Assembly (NCBI GenBank): GCA_029747585.1
Contig: JAPEVF010000580.1
Coordinates: 1-29,300 of the forward strand
Source of the DNA: Pleurotus djamor
Taxonomy: Eukaryota; Basidiomycota; Agaricomycetes; Agaricales; Pleurotaceae
Direction: 5' to 3'
Length of the DNA stretch: 29,300 bases
This document shows positions 10,430-22,315 of the stretch, in pieces; positions within the stretch are counted from its first letter, which is position 1, and the number at the start of each line of letters is the position of its first letter. Position numbers and translations under genes: made by a program. Under the pieces are notes generated by a model, which was not told where the DNA came from, did no database searches, and saw nothing but the letters and a program-made list of their open reading frames with translations.

Positions 10430-11947
10430 ATGCACACCGGTGATGCCACCACCCATCCTCTCTATCTACCAGAGATACTCCAGATCATACTTGGATACTC
10501 TGGAAATCCCCTCAATCTTGCCCTTGTCTGCAAGACTTGGTCTGAGTTCGCTTTGCCGCTGATATGGGACGCCATACCTTTTCGTTCACTTCTTGCCTTA
10601 TGCTCTCAGGCGAATCCTGACGGAGATCAACCAGGTCACCAAGTGGTATGTTCATCCTCTCCTTCATTCCTCAACGATTTTCCCCAAAGGTCTGCCTAGA
10701 TTTTCGACAAAATTTCCCGGTACGCCTCGATGGTCCACGACCTGGAGATATCAGAGGACTTCACCATGTGTCAATGGCAGCCGACCATTGCACAGCTCTT
10801 AAACCCCCTTCGACCTTATCAACTCTTTCCCAACCTCCGCCGTATCCGTATCCTTACATCTCTTGAGCCTCGGGACATGGACACTCTCCGATGTCTCATA
10901 CACTCCAATGTCACCGACTTGGAATTAAAATTATTCGAAGTCCCCCCTACCCAACTTCTTGAGGCGATATCAGAACGAATGCCTGAACTGGGGACTCTGG
11001 TATGCGACTACTCAAAGATGGCCCGCCAATACCTCCCCCCTTCCACGGAAGCATTGGCGAGGATGTTCAGCGGTTTACCCCGGTTGAAATTCGTTTCAAT
11101 ACCAAAGGCTTGGGCCAATGAAGATATTCTAAACGTCCTATCGCAATGCCAGCATCTCTACTCTTTGCGCTTCACCTTCACGCCCGGTACAGGCCTTGGT
11201 CAGTTTGAGACATTGCCAGAGTCTCTTCCCGATGGCAGCTTCCCGGAACTTCGCATGCTTGACGCCTTCGCGCCATTCCACAAGGCAATCTCATGTTTTT
11301 CACCGTCCGGAGCAATCCCACATCTGCGTTCCTTGAACATAGTATCCCTCCAAGAGCCTGCTCAGCAATTGCGGTTGCTGGTCGAGGTTCTTGCTTCTCG
11401 CTATTCCCATCTTTTGTTTCTCCATCTTAGCTCTTTCACCCCTACCTCCCATTGCTCCGATGAACTGCTTCGTACGATGGATTCACTACGAACCCTTACT
11501 GCCTTGAAGCAACTCAGCATTCACCATGCTAACCTACTTGGGCTGGACGAAGGCCAGATAAGTGCACTGGGTCGGCAACTGAAGCAACTAGAGGTCTTAA
11601 GCCTCGCCCCGTCATGGGAATCGGAAGTTCTAGCCCCTCGCATCGGCATCCATTCGCTCGCGGAGTTGTCTCAGAGCTTTCCAAAATTGAAAGAGCTGCA
11701 GCTTCACCTCGATGTATCCGCTCAAGAATTCGCCTCTGTACGATCAGATCAGAAATTTCGTCGTTTGGAACGGTTGGATGTCGGCGGTTGGACTACGGTC
11801 ACCAACGCTGCTGCTTTGGCCAAGTTTTTGGATGAGCTGCTACCCGATGGGTGTATATTGCCATATATACACCCGATACCTGCGGGTTGGTCAACGGTGG
11901 TTGATATGGTTGGGACAAGAAGGCAAATAAGACTTGGGACGCTTTGA
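10430..11947 (+). CDS. F-box protein with leucine-rich C-terminal region
   Basis: Two exons, 10430-10645 and 10700-11947, give 487 residues. The intron (54 nt) uses donor gtatgt; the acceptor tgcctag restores the frame, whereas an earlier possible acceptor (ccccaaag) would not. Residues about 11-55 resemble a fungal F-box: LYLPEILQIILGY, then NLALVCKTWSEFALPLIWDAI. The remainder has irregular Leu-rich repeats (FPNLRRIRILTSL, LPRLKFVSIP, LEVLSLAPSW), a common layout of Agaricomycete F-box proteins, which bind Skp1 and select substrates for SCF ubiquitin ligases. The substrate cannot be inferred. It starts only 63 bases after the stop of the preceding gene. Confidence 0.78.
11849..11874. repeat. 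10-bp perfect inverted repeat inside the F-box coding region
   Basis: GGGTGTATAT and its exact reverse complement ATATACACCC are separated by the six bases TGCCAT. It lies about 75 bases before the stop codon, within the codons for CILPYIHP. It could form a stable hairpin in the mRNA. Confidence 0.6.
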
Positions 11948-13514
11948 AAACGTTGTGTTGTGTTGTTTGGTTGGCAGCCCCTCTCTCAATAGGGGTGACC
12001 TGTCATCCACTGCGTTGAACTGNTTTTTTTGAGGAGACACTGTCACTTACATCTTGTAAATAGCTCAGTTTTTCGCAAGAATTGTCATGGTATTGACCGC
12101 ACCAAAGATCAATTGACCATATCAGGCTCTCCAACCGAGTTGGCTGGTATGCGTTTCCGACCTCTCATTGGTATCCCCTTCTGACCTCGCGTTTGCGCAA
12201 AACAGCTCATACCTATACACGCGAGCTCAAGGCTTTTTGAGTAGCTTTATAATTGAAGTGATGGTCCACACCTCATGAGTCAGTCCCAACAAGTTCACCC
12301 TAGAGTCTGAACTGTAACTTTCACGTTACTATACTGGACAAACCAAGGTACTCATGGAATTCGGATGAGCGAATATTTGAACATCTGGACCAAAACTGGA
12401 CCTCACTTTTTGGTGGTCCAATCTGACAGTCTTCCCGATCTCCTCAGTTTTGAGTATTGGTACGGAGCCAACCATCATGCATCATGCATCATAACTTTCG
12501 GTCTCGATGTGAGCGTGATACTGCTGCGTATTGAACTACCATCCAATTGACAGAGATTACCATAGCCTCCATCTATCGCGCTCGCCCATTTTGCCTTTCC
12601 AACGGCATCATTGCCTCTGCTTGAGGTTGGTACATGTGCATCTTACGCCGCCGTTACGTGACAAAGTGACAAAGGGTCTATCTCGGTTGTAACACGTAAG
12701 ATCATTCCTTGCGAATGAGTGGATGGAGATTTGAGTGGAGCCTGTCGGAGCGGTGGTCTATCGAGCCACAGATACGGGCTATCGCTGCCTCGGACATGAC
12801 TACCTGGAGGTTCATCCATTGATCTGTGGTCCATTGCCTCCGCGTCACCGCCAGGTCACCGAGCGAACGTCTAGCTGCGCAAAGTGACTTGTGGAACGAT
12901 CGAAACCCAGCGGTTCGGCGCAGTTTTCGGACGACCGCAACCAGAGGGCGATAGATGTTGAATGGAATTGCCCGAGCCAGTACCACACATTCACCTTCGT
13001 TTAACCATTCAACAGGTAGGAAGCATGTGGTCTCTATCAGTACGTACCGCGACATCTCATGATGCCATAGAAATGCGCAGCTCGAGAAAAGCGTGAACGC
13101 ATTTATCCAACTTCTTGATCCGTAGCCATGACTCTTGGGAGGGAGTCCAAGAGTCGCCAAGATCTCAGCAGTCTGGGCCTCAAGGGAGGATTTCAGTTTA
13201 CATCTTGGTTCAATACGGTGAGTGACAGGGCCTGGCCTCGTATTGATTATGATGGATACACCGTGTAAAAGTACGAATAAATATTTTACAAGATGTTTTT
13301 CTTATTTGTGAGGAATGTGGTGTGGTAATGGTAATGGTAGATCGCGTAAAACGTAAAACTACAACTATGTCCAAAGCCAACCAGGGGATGAGTTACAAAG
13401 AACAAAGGAGAATGAACTGCGAATGGAAAGCGAAGGACATACAACATTGACAAGTACATGGTGGTGAAAACAGATGGCGAAATGGTCTAGAGTAGTGAGT
13501 ATTAGGTCCTTAAA
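11948..13514. other. 1.6 kb intergenic stretch without a recognised gene
   Basis: It contains one N (12023) beside a T run and a short 7-bp tandem repeat (catcatg, three copies, the last imperfect) near 12473-12493. The open frames 12365-12550 (+) and 12702-13160 (-, begins with TTG; first ATG at 13055) show no family motif. It is the convergent 3' space between the F-box gene and the first sugar permease. Confidence 0.5.
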
Positions 13515-15591
13515 TTACGCTTTGGCAGGGATGTTCTCGCTGGAAGAGCCAGCGGATTTGTCTTCTTTGTCACCGTCGTATCGGATGTCCGAAGGTGAAG
13601 CTGCGATGACGTCTGAGGCCTCCTCGCCGTCGAACAATGCAGCGGTCTCTTCGAGAGTGCGGTTCTTCGTCTCGATGATGAAGAAGTATACAAAGACGGT
13701 TTCGAAGGCTAGCCAACAGCAGTATACAATCTATGAAATTGCAAAAATGAGCGGTGACTTGGGTCATTCAGAGATGGAGGCGTACATAGTATCTCCACTG
13801 GATGGCATCAAGGGCAACGGGGTTGACGTATTGATTGAAGATGATAGACAAAGATACCGAGAAGTTGAAGATCGTGAAGCCCTTCGCACGAATGGAGAAG
13901 GGTAAAATTTCGACCGTATATGATACGATGAGGGGCGTGAAGGCGAGACTGAAAGTGGGTCATGAGTAAAGTCGACAGAAGGAGACACCAAACAGACGCA
14001 CTCATAAGAAGCGTAGAAGAGGAAGATGAACGCGATAACGGCGTGGGCCGCGGCATCGGTTCCATGAATAGCGAATTGAGCAGAGCAAACGGTTTGCATG
14101 GTGAAAAATATGACCATGCCAACGGTGGACGTCAGGAAGAGGATGCGGCGACCGATGCGTTCAACGAGGAAGGAGGCCAAAAGAGCCCAGGCCAAGTTCC
14201 AGATTTGAAGGATACCATTGATGAGAAGCTATGAGTGGGCACAATTAGCGAGGTCGACACTCTGTTAAGTCATCCTTACCTGGATGGTAGGGTCCGTGAT
14301 ACCAATGGAGTCGAACACTCTGTTAAGGTAGTAGGAAACAAGACCATTTCCGGACCACTGGGAGAAGAAGGCAAGAGCAACGATGATGCGCATGCGTCTC
14401 CTGTTTCCAGCAGTGCTGAAGAGGGATTTCCATCCAACGTTGGCAGCAACGGTGCGATCGAGCTCAATGGCGTTCTTGATTTCGTTAAATTCGTATTGAA
14501 CGAGAGGGTCATTGCTGGTTTGATTGGAGCCGATGAGAAATAAATGAAAGAAGGCTATGGAGGCCACTCACGCATTGCCATCGGCATGATAATAAGCAAG
14601 AATCTTTAGAGCTTGATCTTCCTTTCCTTTGCTAACGAGCCAACGGGGCGACTCGGGTGCAAACCAGATAAGGAGGACCTGAGCGACGGAAGGAATACCC
14701 TGGAGAGCAGACGGAATGCGCCATGACCAGGTGTTGGGAATTCGGAAGGTACCAAAGGTACTCCAGGCAGCACTGTATATTCGTTGGGTAAGGAAGAGAG
14801 GTTTAGATGGCCGAGAAATTATTCCTACACGATCGCACCCGAATACCAGAGTGAGTTGTAGGTCGACGTGAGCGGGGCACGGTACGTAGGATATGAAATC
14901 TCAGTGACCAACATGGGCGCGGCTCCAGCTAACGTTTAAACCGTTAGTTTAATCCTCTGGGACGAAAAATAGGTATTACCAGCGAAAGTAAGTCCAAAGC
15001 CGATCAAAAAGCGAGCACCAATAAACATGCCGACGGATTGCGCAGCCGTTTGGATGACAGTGGCGATACACATGAGGGAGGCGCCAAGGAAAATAGCAGA
15101 TTTACGGCCGAGACCGTCAGAGATATAGGGAGAGAAGGGGTAGGCGGCCAGACTTCCAATATTCTTTTTTACATTCGATCGATCAGACGAATACAAGGAT
15201 GATCGAAGGGAGCAAGCTTACTTGGATAGCGTTTAGGAGGCCCAACATGCCGCCTGATGGTCTGTTGAAGTAGTCCCTCCACTGAGGGAGGGATTGAAGA
15301 CCGTTCATCATACTTCCATCGTATCCATTCGTAGAAGAGGTGACAAGGCTAAGGGGTAAGCGCAATAAGTTTCCATGACGCGTGTGAGCCAATACGGGCT
15401 ATTTACAGAAGGAAAATCCAGGCGTTCAGGATAATAATACTAGATATTTGGTCGTTCGTGAGTAGCTGCAAAAACCAGTTTTTGGGAAGTAATAGGACAC
15501 ACCGCTTATTGTTATACCACGTCCGCCGTGGGTCGATGAGATGGGCGTATCCGCCGTCGTTACCAGCATGAACTGCTCCTCCAGCACCCAT
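13515..15591 (-). CDS. MFS sugar porter, lactose permease-like (tandem copy 1)
   Basis: Ten exons on the minus strand: 15503-15591, 15407-15439, 15222-15348, 14980-15163, 14829-14928, 14572-14772, 14280-14514, 14002-14228, 13786-13948 and 13515-13730, giving 524 residues. All introns are GT-AG and all phases agree. It is a plasma-membrane proton/sugar symporter of the sugar porter family with 12 expected membrane helices. Motifs are SSTNGYDGSMMNGLQSLPQW at the first helix, SDGLGRK in loop 2-3, PESPRWLVSKGK (217 onward), SQWSGNGLVSYYLN, VERIGRR and the C-terminal ETKNRTLEETAALFDGEE. The family resembles fungal lactose/cellodextrin permeases; the substrate cannot be read from sequence. The next copy (18334-20387) has the same exon structure. 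Confidence 0.93.
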
Positions 15592-18333
15592 GATGAGGAT
15601 ATAGTGGTGGGATCAACGAGGAAGTGGGGAAATGTGAATGATAACCTATCAGCGAGGAAGCCATGATGGTCTTTATAAACTCCTTCGAAGATACGGGGAA
15701 TCCGATCTCTGACAGGAAAAAAATCAATTGACACCAATGTTTTCTCGTGAGATTCTCCGCCAATTCTCCTAAACTTCTGGAGGCGCAAGCAGGCTACTGG
15801 GATCGGGTCTTCCTTGTCGCGTGTACCTATGTTCTGGATGGAGGAGGTCGACAGGCGACGCTTAAAGCCGGTTCCCACGGTAAGCCTGACGGACAGAGAG
15901 TTGAAAGTGAGGCAGGTTATTAAACCCATGTTTCCTGAGCCACTCGATCGTAGGTGACGAGGGTGAAGACTTTGGAGGTTAGGGAAAACGTAGAACTTGC
16001 ATCCGAGTGACGATTACCGAAAGCATCGAGCGGTGATAAGAGAGAATGGGGATGAGTACATCGAGAGAGCCGGTATCAGACTGGCACTGGGGAGGGACCT
16101 TCGCCTACGAATTTGGACCTCCGCAGGTTTCGCCGAGCAACTACTCCTGGGCATTTATTGCTTGTGACGGAGCGTCAAGATAAAAATGGCTAAGACCCGA
16201 ATCGTGGAGGCGGGAAGCGGATCTGAAATAGGCAAAGTCGGCTATTGGCTTGGCCATTCTGGAATCCGAGGCCCAGTTTCAAGTGCGGACTTGACGTCGC
16301 CTACAGACCATGGATGAGCGCCCAGCAGACGGTCGACAATTGCACGGAGGCTGTTCATATGTTAGCCATCCATAAGCCCTCAAACTATCGTGCGGGCCCG
16401 AGTCTTATCGCTCGTATCTCGACGATCCCACACGTTTTCATGATACATCGGGGTATTGGCATTGATCATGAATGGTAGTGGCTTGAATGATGTAGATTGA
16501 GCGCAACAGGTGGAGCTTATGGGTGGGGATTAGAAGATTCGAAGGAGGTCGCAGGGGAAATATCGGGGAGCTTAGGTAAATGAGAACTTGTGCGCAAACC
16601 GGGATATACGGAGGGTTCTTGATGAAATGAAGTAGAGTTAAAGCGGTGTGATGGCGTACATGTGGGATGCATTGACGCTACACAATCCAAGCAAGGACAT
16701 TGAAGGGGATGTCCAACCACCAAAGCACCCATGGGAGAACGCAGAAGGACGACGGGCGCTGATCAAACCGATGGAGCGATTTCCGTTGTTTCAACGCAGA
16801 AGCCACCTAACGGGGACATGATAGAAATCCGAAGCAAGAAGGGGCCTCTGAGAATCGGGGTAACGATGACGGTGCTGGCAGCGAAAGCTTCATTCGGAGA
16901 GAGGACGTGATTCGAAGAGTTTGACCGTTTGAACCTAGTCAATCGTACTCCGGAGTCTTCCCAGTGAGTGTACCATTCGCGATAAGGCACCACAAATTCA
17001 ACCGAAGTCGGTGTAAAATGTTATCAGTGGCATTAACGTCGGGATTTGAGGAGTGTGATTACGGTCGAAAGCGTTCCAATGGAGTCCGAGAACGCGCTCT
17101 CTGAAACAGAGTTGACAACGAAGATTATGCGGCGAACACAGGAACCTGAAGCCCATGGGAAACACCCAAGGTACCCATCCACTCCCCGTCCGACTCGGTG
17201 GTGCCATCCATATCGATGATGTCGAATCTAAGGCTACAAAGAGTACGAAGTCTTCGATAAAAGTATTCCAAGTAATCCCCCTTCGAGATGACGCGACCTA
17301 GACGTTGGAAAAGGATGGTTCGACATGCAGATTGGCCTGGATGGGAGGCAACGACACGAGGGGCCAGAAGAACATCGGTGGCAGTAGGCAAGGTCCCGGG
17401 GATGGTTGGCCACCGATGTGGGGGAGAAGCTAACCGTGCTCCGGTGAAAGAGGCATGTCCAGGTACGGCAATCATGGTGAGTAAAAGTCCGGAGAATTTT
17501 TGCAGTGAACAGGGCAGACATGAACATGTATGTACATGGCCACTATAATCGGGTTGAGTGGACTGAATTTCGATTTTTATGCCTCTTGAAACCTTGAAGA
17601 CCGTTTGAAACCGCAGTAAAGATAATGGTCCCGTAGAGTCAAGGTCTCGAGCACGATGGACACATGGGGTCTTCAGTCCAATGGCGGCAGAGGATTTCCC
17701 ATCCCCCAAAGACTCCATATGGTGCCCTCAGAACGCGACCTGCCTTGACCGATGAGCATTATATCTTCCGCTGATACCTTCGGCTACAAGAACTCACAGT
17801 ACGACAAGGCCCAGAATGTCATGCACCTGAGCTGCATCTTCCAAGTTCCTACGTGTGTTCTCGGTGCGCTCGTACTACATAGTGAGTCATTCAGAGCATA
17901 CTTGAGTCTGGAGCGATTATAAGAGCCAGTTCGACTGCGCCTCGGGATTCATCGTTTTCCATCATTGCTAGTCGTCGTGGAGTTGAAGCGTTGAAGGAAG
18001 GTGGTTCTGTGTAACGCCTCTAGAAAATGGAACATGGCGGAGTTGCACCGACGTGACCACTGGACTAACCTGTCCCACTGATCCAGAGCGTGTTACAGAT
18101 CGACCAGTACCCGCTACCTCGGGATGAACCACGTCCCGGGCCGGCCATACCTGCCTATTCTGGCTGTAACCGTTACATTCTGCAATGAACGGGCTCATGG
18201 TCACAGGCGCCCACCAGGCGCCCAGGCAAGGAGTCGCGTTCAGTGGACCCGCCGATAAACTGAAGGAGATATGTAGAGTAAAAAAAACCGCTAAATAATA
18301 CAGAAAACAAAGGGCAAAATATAAACCACAAGA
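15592..18333. other. 2.7 kb between the two sugar permeases without a recognised gene
   Basis: The first few hundred bases are the promoter and leader of copy 1, including a minus-strand TATAAA at 15672-15677. The rest has scattered frames, the longest at 17125-17718 (-, 197 codons, ATG start, stop TAA), which is Pro/Ser/Arg-rich and shows no recognised motif. I found no splice-joined product. A near-duplicate of the words CAGGCGCCCA occurs around 18204-18224. A decayed gene is possible but unsupported. Confidence 0.45.
15672..15677 (-). promoter_or_regulatory. putative TATA box of sugar permease copy 1
   Basis: TATAAA on the minus strand lies about 80 bases before the ATG at 15591. This is the same spacing as the protease TATA box. 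Position and sequence are the only evidence. Confidence 0.4.
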
Positions 18334-20387
18334 TTAGGCCTTCTCGTCACTAGCATCGTCCTTCACATCCGTGATAACTGCATCCTCATCAATCCCTGGC
18401 GCCTGGATGGTCTCATCTTCTCCATCGAAAAGCGCGGCCGTCTCCTCCAGGGTGCGATATTTTGTTTCCACAACGTAGAAGTATAGGAACACGAGCTCGA
18501 ACAATATCCAGCAGCAGTAGACGAGCTATTGAGTGATGAGCGAAAGCATTGAAGGCAGAAGGAAATGGACGGACATAGTATTTCCATTGAATGGCGTCTA
18601 GGGCCACCGGGTTAACATATTGATTGAAGATCAGCGATAATGAGATCATGAAGTTGAAGACCGTAAAGCCTTTCGCACGTAAATGGAATGGAAGAATTTC
18701 AACCGTATAAGATACGATCAAAGGCGTAAAGGCAAGGCTAAAAACAAAAACAAATCAACTCCGCTCCGCTGAGATGAAGCCGGGCAACTTACTCGTAAGC
18801 GGCGTAAAACAGGAAGATGAAAGCAATAACGGCATGAGCGGCTGGTTCTGACTGATGTATGGCAAATTGAGCAGAGCAAACGGTTTGCATCGTGAAGAAA
18901 ATCAGCATTCCAATGGCCGATGTAAGGAAGAGGAAACGTCTTCCTAGACGATCGCAAAGAGCGGAGGCGAGTAGGGCCCATCCAAGGTTCCATATTTGGA
19001 GGATTCCGTTGATCAAAAGCTAAGATGCGTCGCTAAGTAACCCTCACAGCTTCATTCAACTGCAAAATGCTTACTTGGATGGTGGGATCCGTGATGCCGA
19101 TGGATGTAAAGACCTTGTTGAGGTAGTACGAAACCAATCCGTTCCCACTCCATTGCGAGAAAAAGGCGAGAGCGACGATGATACGCATGCGCTTCCTGTT
19201 ACCTGGTGTGGCAAAGAGAGTTTTCCAGCCAACTTGAGCGGCTACAGCTGAATCAAAGGACAGAGCCGACTTGATTTCCGTGAACTCGTATTGAACGAGG
19301 GGATCATTGCTGTAAGAGGTGAGATAAGAATATGTACATCTACAGAAGAAATGGACTCTGACATGTCTCCGTCAGCATGATAATAGGCCAGCGTCCTCAG
19401 AGCCTCATCGTCTCGTCCCTTGCTCACGAGCCATCTTGGTGACTCGGGAGCAAAGAGGATGAGGAGAACTTGAAGTGCGGCGGGAACACCCTGAAGTGCA
19501 GATGGAATGCGCCAGGACCAAGTGTTGTGGACTTTGAAGGTACCAAAGGTACTCCACGCAGCACTATCAGGGAACGAGCGTAAATACACTGGGACAGATA
19601 CGACGAGGCTGAAGTGACGTACACAATCGCACCGGAATACCAAAGGGAGTTATATGTTGATGTGAGGGGAGCGCGGTGGGAGGGGTAGGCAATCTCCGTT
19701 ACCAGCATAGGTGCAGCGCCAGCTGATGTTCTAGCATTAGAAGGACGATCAAATGAAGAAACGCAACTTCGTTTACATACCAGCGAAGGTCAGGCCGAAG
19801 CCGATCAAGAACCTGGCGCCAATGAACATTCCAACAGATTGAGAAGCAGTTTGTATAACCGTCGCGATGCACATGATGAAGGCGCCAAAGAAGACAGCTT
19901 TTCTACGGCCAAGACCATCGGCAAGGTATGGCGAGAAGGGGTAAGCTGCGAGGGAACCGATGTTCTGATGGCGTATGGGATGTGATGAGCACGCAGAAGT
20001 AAGCGCGTTGAAAGAAAATGGAAGCTCACCTGGATGGCATTGAGCAAACCCAATTTACTCCCGGTCGGCTCATGGAAATATGATGTCCATTGAGGAAGAG
20101 ATTGAAGACCATTCATCATACTTCCGTCGTAACCATTGTTCGAAGAGGTAATGAGACTGGTGGGGTAATATTGAATGAAAGTGAGAAATTCCAAGCATAG
20201 CGACCTACAGAAGAACGATCCAAGCATTGAGAGCAATCAAGCTATGAAAGAACGGGTAAGTCAAGATATTTACAGCCTAACTGGGAGGCAGTGCGTACCG
20301 TCTGTTGTTATACCACTTTCTCCTGGGATCAATCAAATGGCCATATCCAGCGTCAGCACCACCAGCGACCGCAGCACCGATGCCCAT
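18334..20387 (-). CDS. MFS sugar porter, lactose permease-like (tandem copy 2)
   Basis: Ten exons on the minus strand: 20299-20387, 20209-20241, 20030-20156, 19781-19964, 19623-19722, 19363-19563, 19075-19309, 18793-19019, 18575-18737 and 18334-18525, giving 516 residues. Every exon except the last has exactly the same length as in copy 1, and every phase is the same. It shows the same sugar porter motifs: SSNNGYDGSMMNGLQSLPQW, ADGLGRRK, PESPRWLVSKGR, QWSGNGLVSYYLNKVF, LGRR and a C-terminal ETKYRTLEETAALFDGE. The acidic cytosolic tail differs and ends DASDEKA. Intron 6 uses a weak GTCAGA donor. It is expected in the plasma membrane as a proton-coupled sugar importer; lactose, cellobiose or another glycoside are possible substrates. 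Confidence 0.93.
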
Positions 20388-21468
20388 GGTTATGGAGAGC
20401 GAGGAGGGGTCACAAAGCGAAGAATGGGCGAGGGGGTTCTCAAGAGGAAAGCAAAGAGAACGGCTGTCAAAGGAGTAGCAGCAGCTGGGGAAAGCCGCAA
20501 ACGTTTCCCCACATTATATACCATACCGGAACATCCATATAAGCATAAGCCTAAAACCAGTCGTGCCCTAGGCGGCGGGGGAAACGAGAAGTGGAGGAAG
20601 TGTGGAATGATGAGAGGTCCAGAGAACTTGTGCTTCACGCTCTAAAAATAACAACGAGCATGTCATTTGATCAAAAACGCGCTGAGGAGTCCCCTTTCGT
20701 TTGGAAGTTTGTGTCCCATCGTGAGATGAGCGGAGGTAACTGGGGTAAGGTATAATTAGAGGGGGCGGCCGTGCGAATGGGAATCTATATGAAGGACCGA
20801 TAGGCCTGGGATCCAGGTGTGATAGACACTGCGACATTCCGAGGGCGGAAAGCGGGCTGATCTTCACTGTTCGAAGACGGCTCCAGAGTGAAGTCGGCCA
20901 GAGACGATGCGGGGTGTTCCTGGGAGCGGGCGTTTGCATCACTTCGAATTGGAGTATTTCTCGGTCTCCATTTGCATCAGAAAGCGATAGTCACGGAAAT
21001 ATACTCCGAGGTGCGTCCGAGTTGACACTATCAATATGAACAACGGTGCATTGTTATCACTGCTCGACAAAAANCGTCAGGCGTGCCTTGGATGTTGCCC
21101 ATGGGAGTACTTTGAAACGAGGACATCGAGAACTTGATGTAAGGTGGTGGAGAACCTGGAAGAAGCTCGACCGAGGACTCAAAGCGGAAGATAAGCTCGA
21201 AGCCTTGATGTTAACCTACATAAGAAAAGTATCCACTTATGTAATTGAGGCGAGGAACTTACTTCCTTTGCACGTACTCACATGAGCGAAGGTCGGGTTC
21301 AGGTGTCTCCAACAGTAGGTCGAAAAAGTTTTCAAGAAACCTTGATCAGGGCTCAGATAGACTACCGAGATGAGGCAAGGAGGCAGCTCCGCGTGGTAGC
21401 GGTCATGGGGTAAAGTATACGGCGAAGATTCATCAATGTCCATTGCAAGGTCTTGAGTTACTGTTTGA
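20388..21468. other. upstream region of permease copy 2; no recognised gene
   Basis: On the minus strand a TATATAAT word lies at 20513-20520, about 126 bases before the copy 2 ATG, and may be its TATA box. Open frames at 20175-20645 (+), 20390-20638 (-) and 20568-20942 (-) have no motif. One N lies at 21074 beside an A run. The right end is the 3' flank of the ITPase gene. Confidence 0.45.
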
Positions 21469-22315
21469 CTACTGCAAGGACTTAAGATAAGTTCGTAGCA
21501 AGTCCAACGCCTTGTAACGGTGCGATATGGTGTTTTTCTGCTCCTTTGGCATTTCGGCATATCTATCCGCACCATAACGTTAGCCTTCGTATACCACATC
21601 ATTTGAAGATGGGTTACCCACGTCAGTCCAGTCCCAAGTGGCTCAAAACACGCGTCCCATCCGAAATTTTTCGGACCTCGGGCAGGTACTAGTGTCCCAT
21701 CTGTACGGCCCTCAAAAATGATCGGCTCAGTTCCTAAACGTCAGAGTGAATAAGATGTAAGATTGAGATTTGGGGAGAAGAAAGCCTGCCTGGTCCAGCC
21801 GAATACGCGAACGTGCACAGGGCCCACGCCTCTTTTGTGGGAAAGCCATCGAGCATCGTGTTCAATCCATCGTGTCCGAGAGAGGCAAGGAAATATTTGA
21901 TGTACGGTCCTGGAAGCCCATTCATTGCCTTGAAGCAAAGCGCAGTATCTTCTGTTATACACGGTCCTCCGATCTGGGGTAAGGATTCGTCGGTGCGTGT
22001 GTGAGTGGACGAGTCATTGAACGAACAAGTTCTGCTGCGCGTTTACATTTCGCGATGGCCACGTCCTGCGTAGTTCCCTGTACTTCGGGGACTACATACA
22101 AGCCACGTTAGCCTGTTCGAAAGCAAGTTGAAGAATCCTGAACTCACTGTCCAGTTCTTGTGAATCGATTTCGATGGCCTGAGGCCCCGATGCGAGGATG
22201 GCTCTCACTTCTTTGAGTTTGTTGGCATTTCCAGTTACAAAAACTAAGACGCTAACATTGTAAGCCTTGTATCCAGAGCTCCCTGGTGAAATAGCTTACT
22301 GAGCTTCCCCGACAT
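21469..22315 (-). CDS. HAM1: inosine triphosphate pyrophosphatase (ITPase, HAM1 family)
   Basis: Six exons on the minus strand: 22300-22315, 22148-22243, 22027-22091, 21790-21973, 21622-21733 and 21469-21562, giving 188 residues, the normal family length. The cytosolic enzyme hydrolyses ITP, dITP and XTP to monophosphates plus pyrophosphate, keeping deaminated purines out of DNA and RNA. Motifs are [12 protein letters not shown] (from residue 7), the triphosphate and metal site ITEDTALCF (65-73), [11 protein letters not shown] (78 onward), FGWDACFEP and SHRYKAL (from 171). The first coding exon is only 16 nt. Intron 4 (21734-21789) has a GC donor (CAG/GCAGGC), because no GT is available that keeps the AYSAGPGTEPI sequence. 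It is divergent from the thioesterase gene with 158 bp between the two ATGs. Confidence 0.94.

Noticed and set aside
10646..10690. Alternative acceptor ccccaaag at 10689 in the F-box intron
   Set aside because: It would put the second exon out of frame; the acceptor at 10699 restores a continuous Leu-rich protein.
12473..12493. Three 7-bp tandem copies of catcatg
   Set aside because: Too short to indicate a repeat array or CRISPR; chance slippage is sufficient.
12702..13160. A 152-codon minus-strand frame
   Set aside because: It begins with TTG rather than ATG, and no recognised motif or supporting splice structure is present.
15426..15929. A 167-codon minus-strand frame over the first exon of permease copy 1
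   Set aside because: It reads the leader and exon 1 in the wrong frame; the permease start at 15591 has the matching paralog N-terminus.
20568..20942. A 124-codon minus-strand frame upstream of permease copy 2
   Set aside because: Promoter-side sequence, no motif, and no way to splice it into the permease N-terminus, which is already complete.
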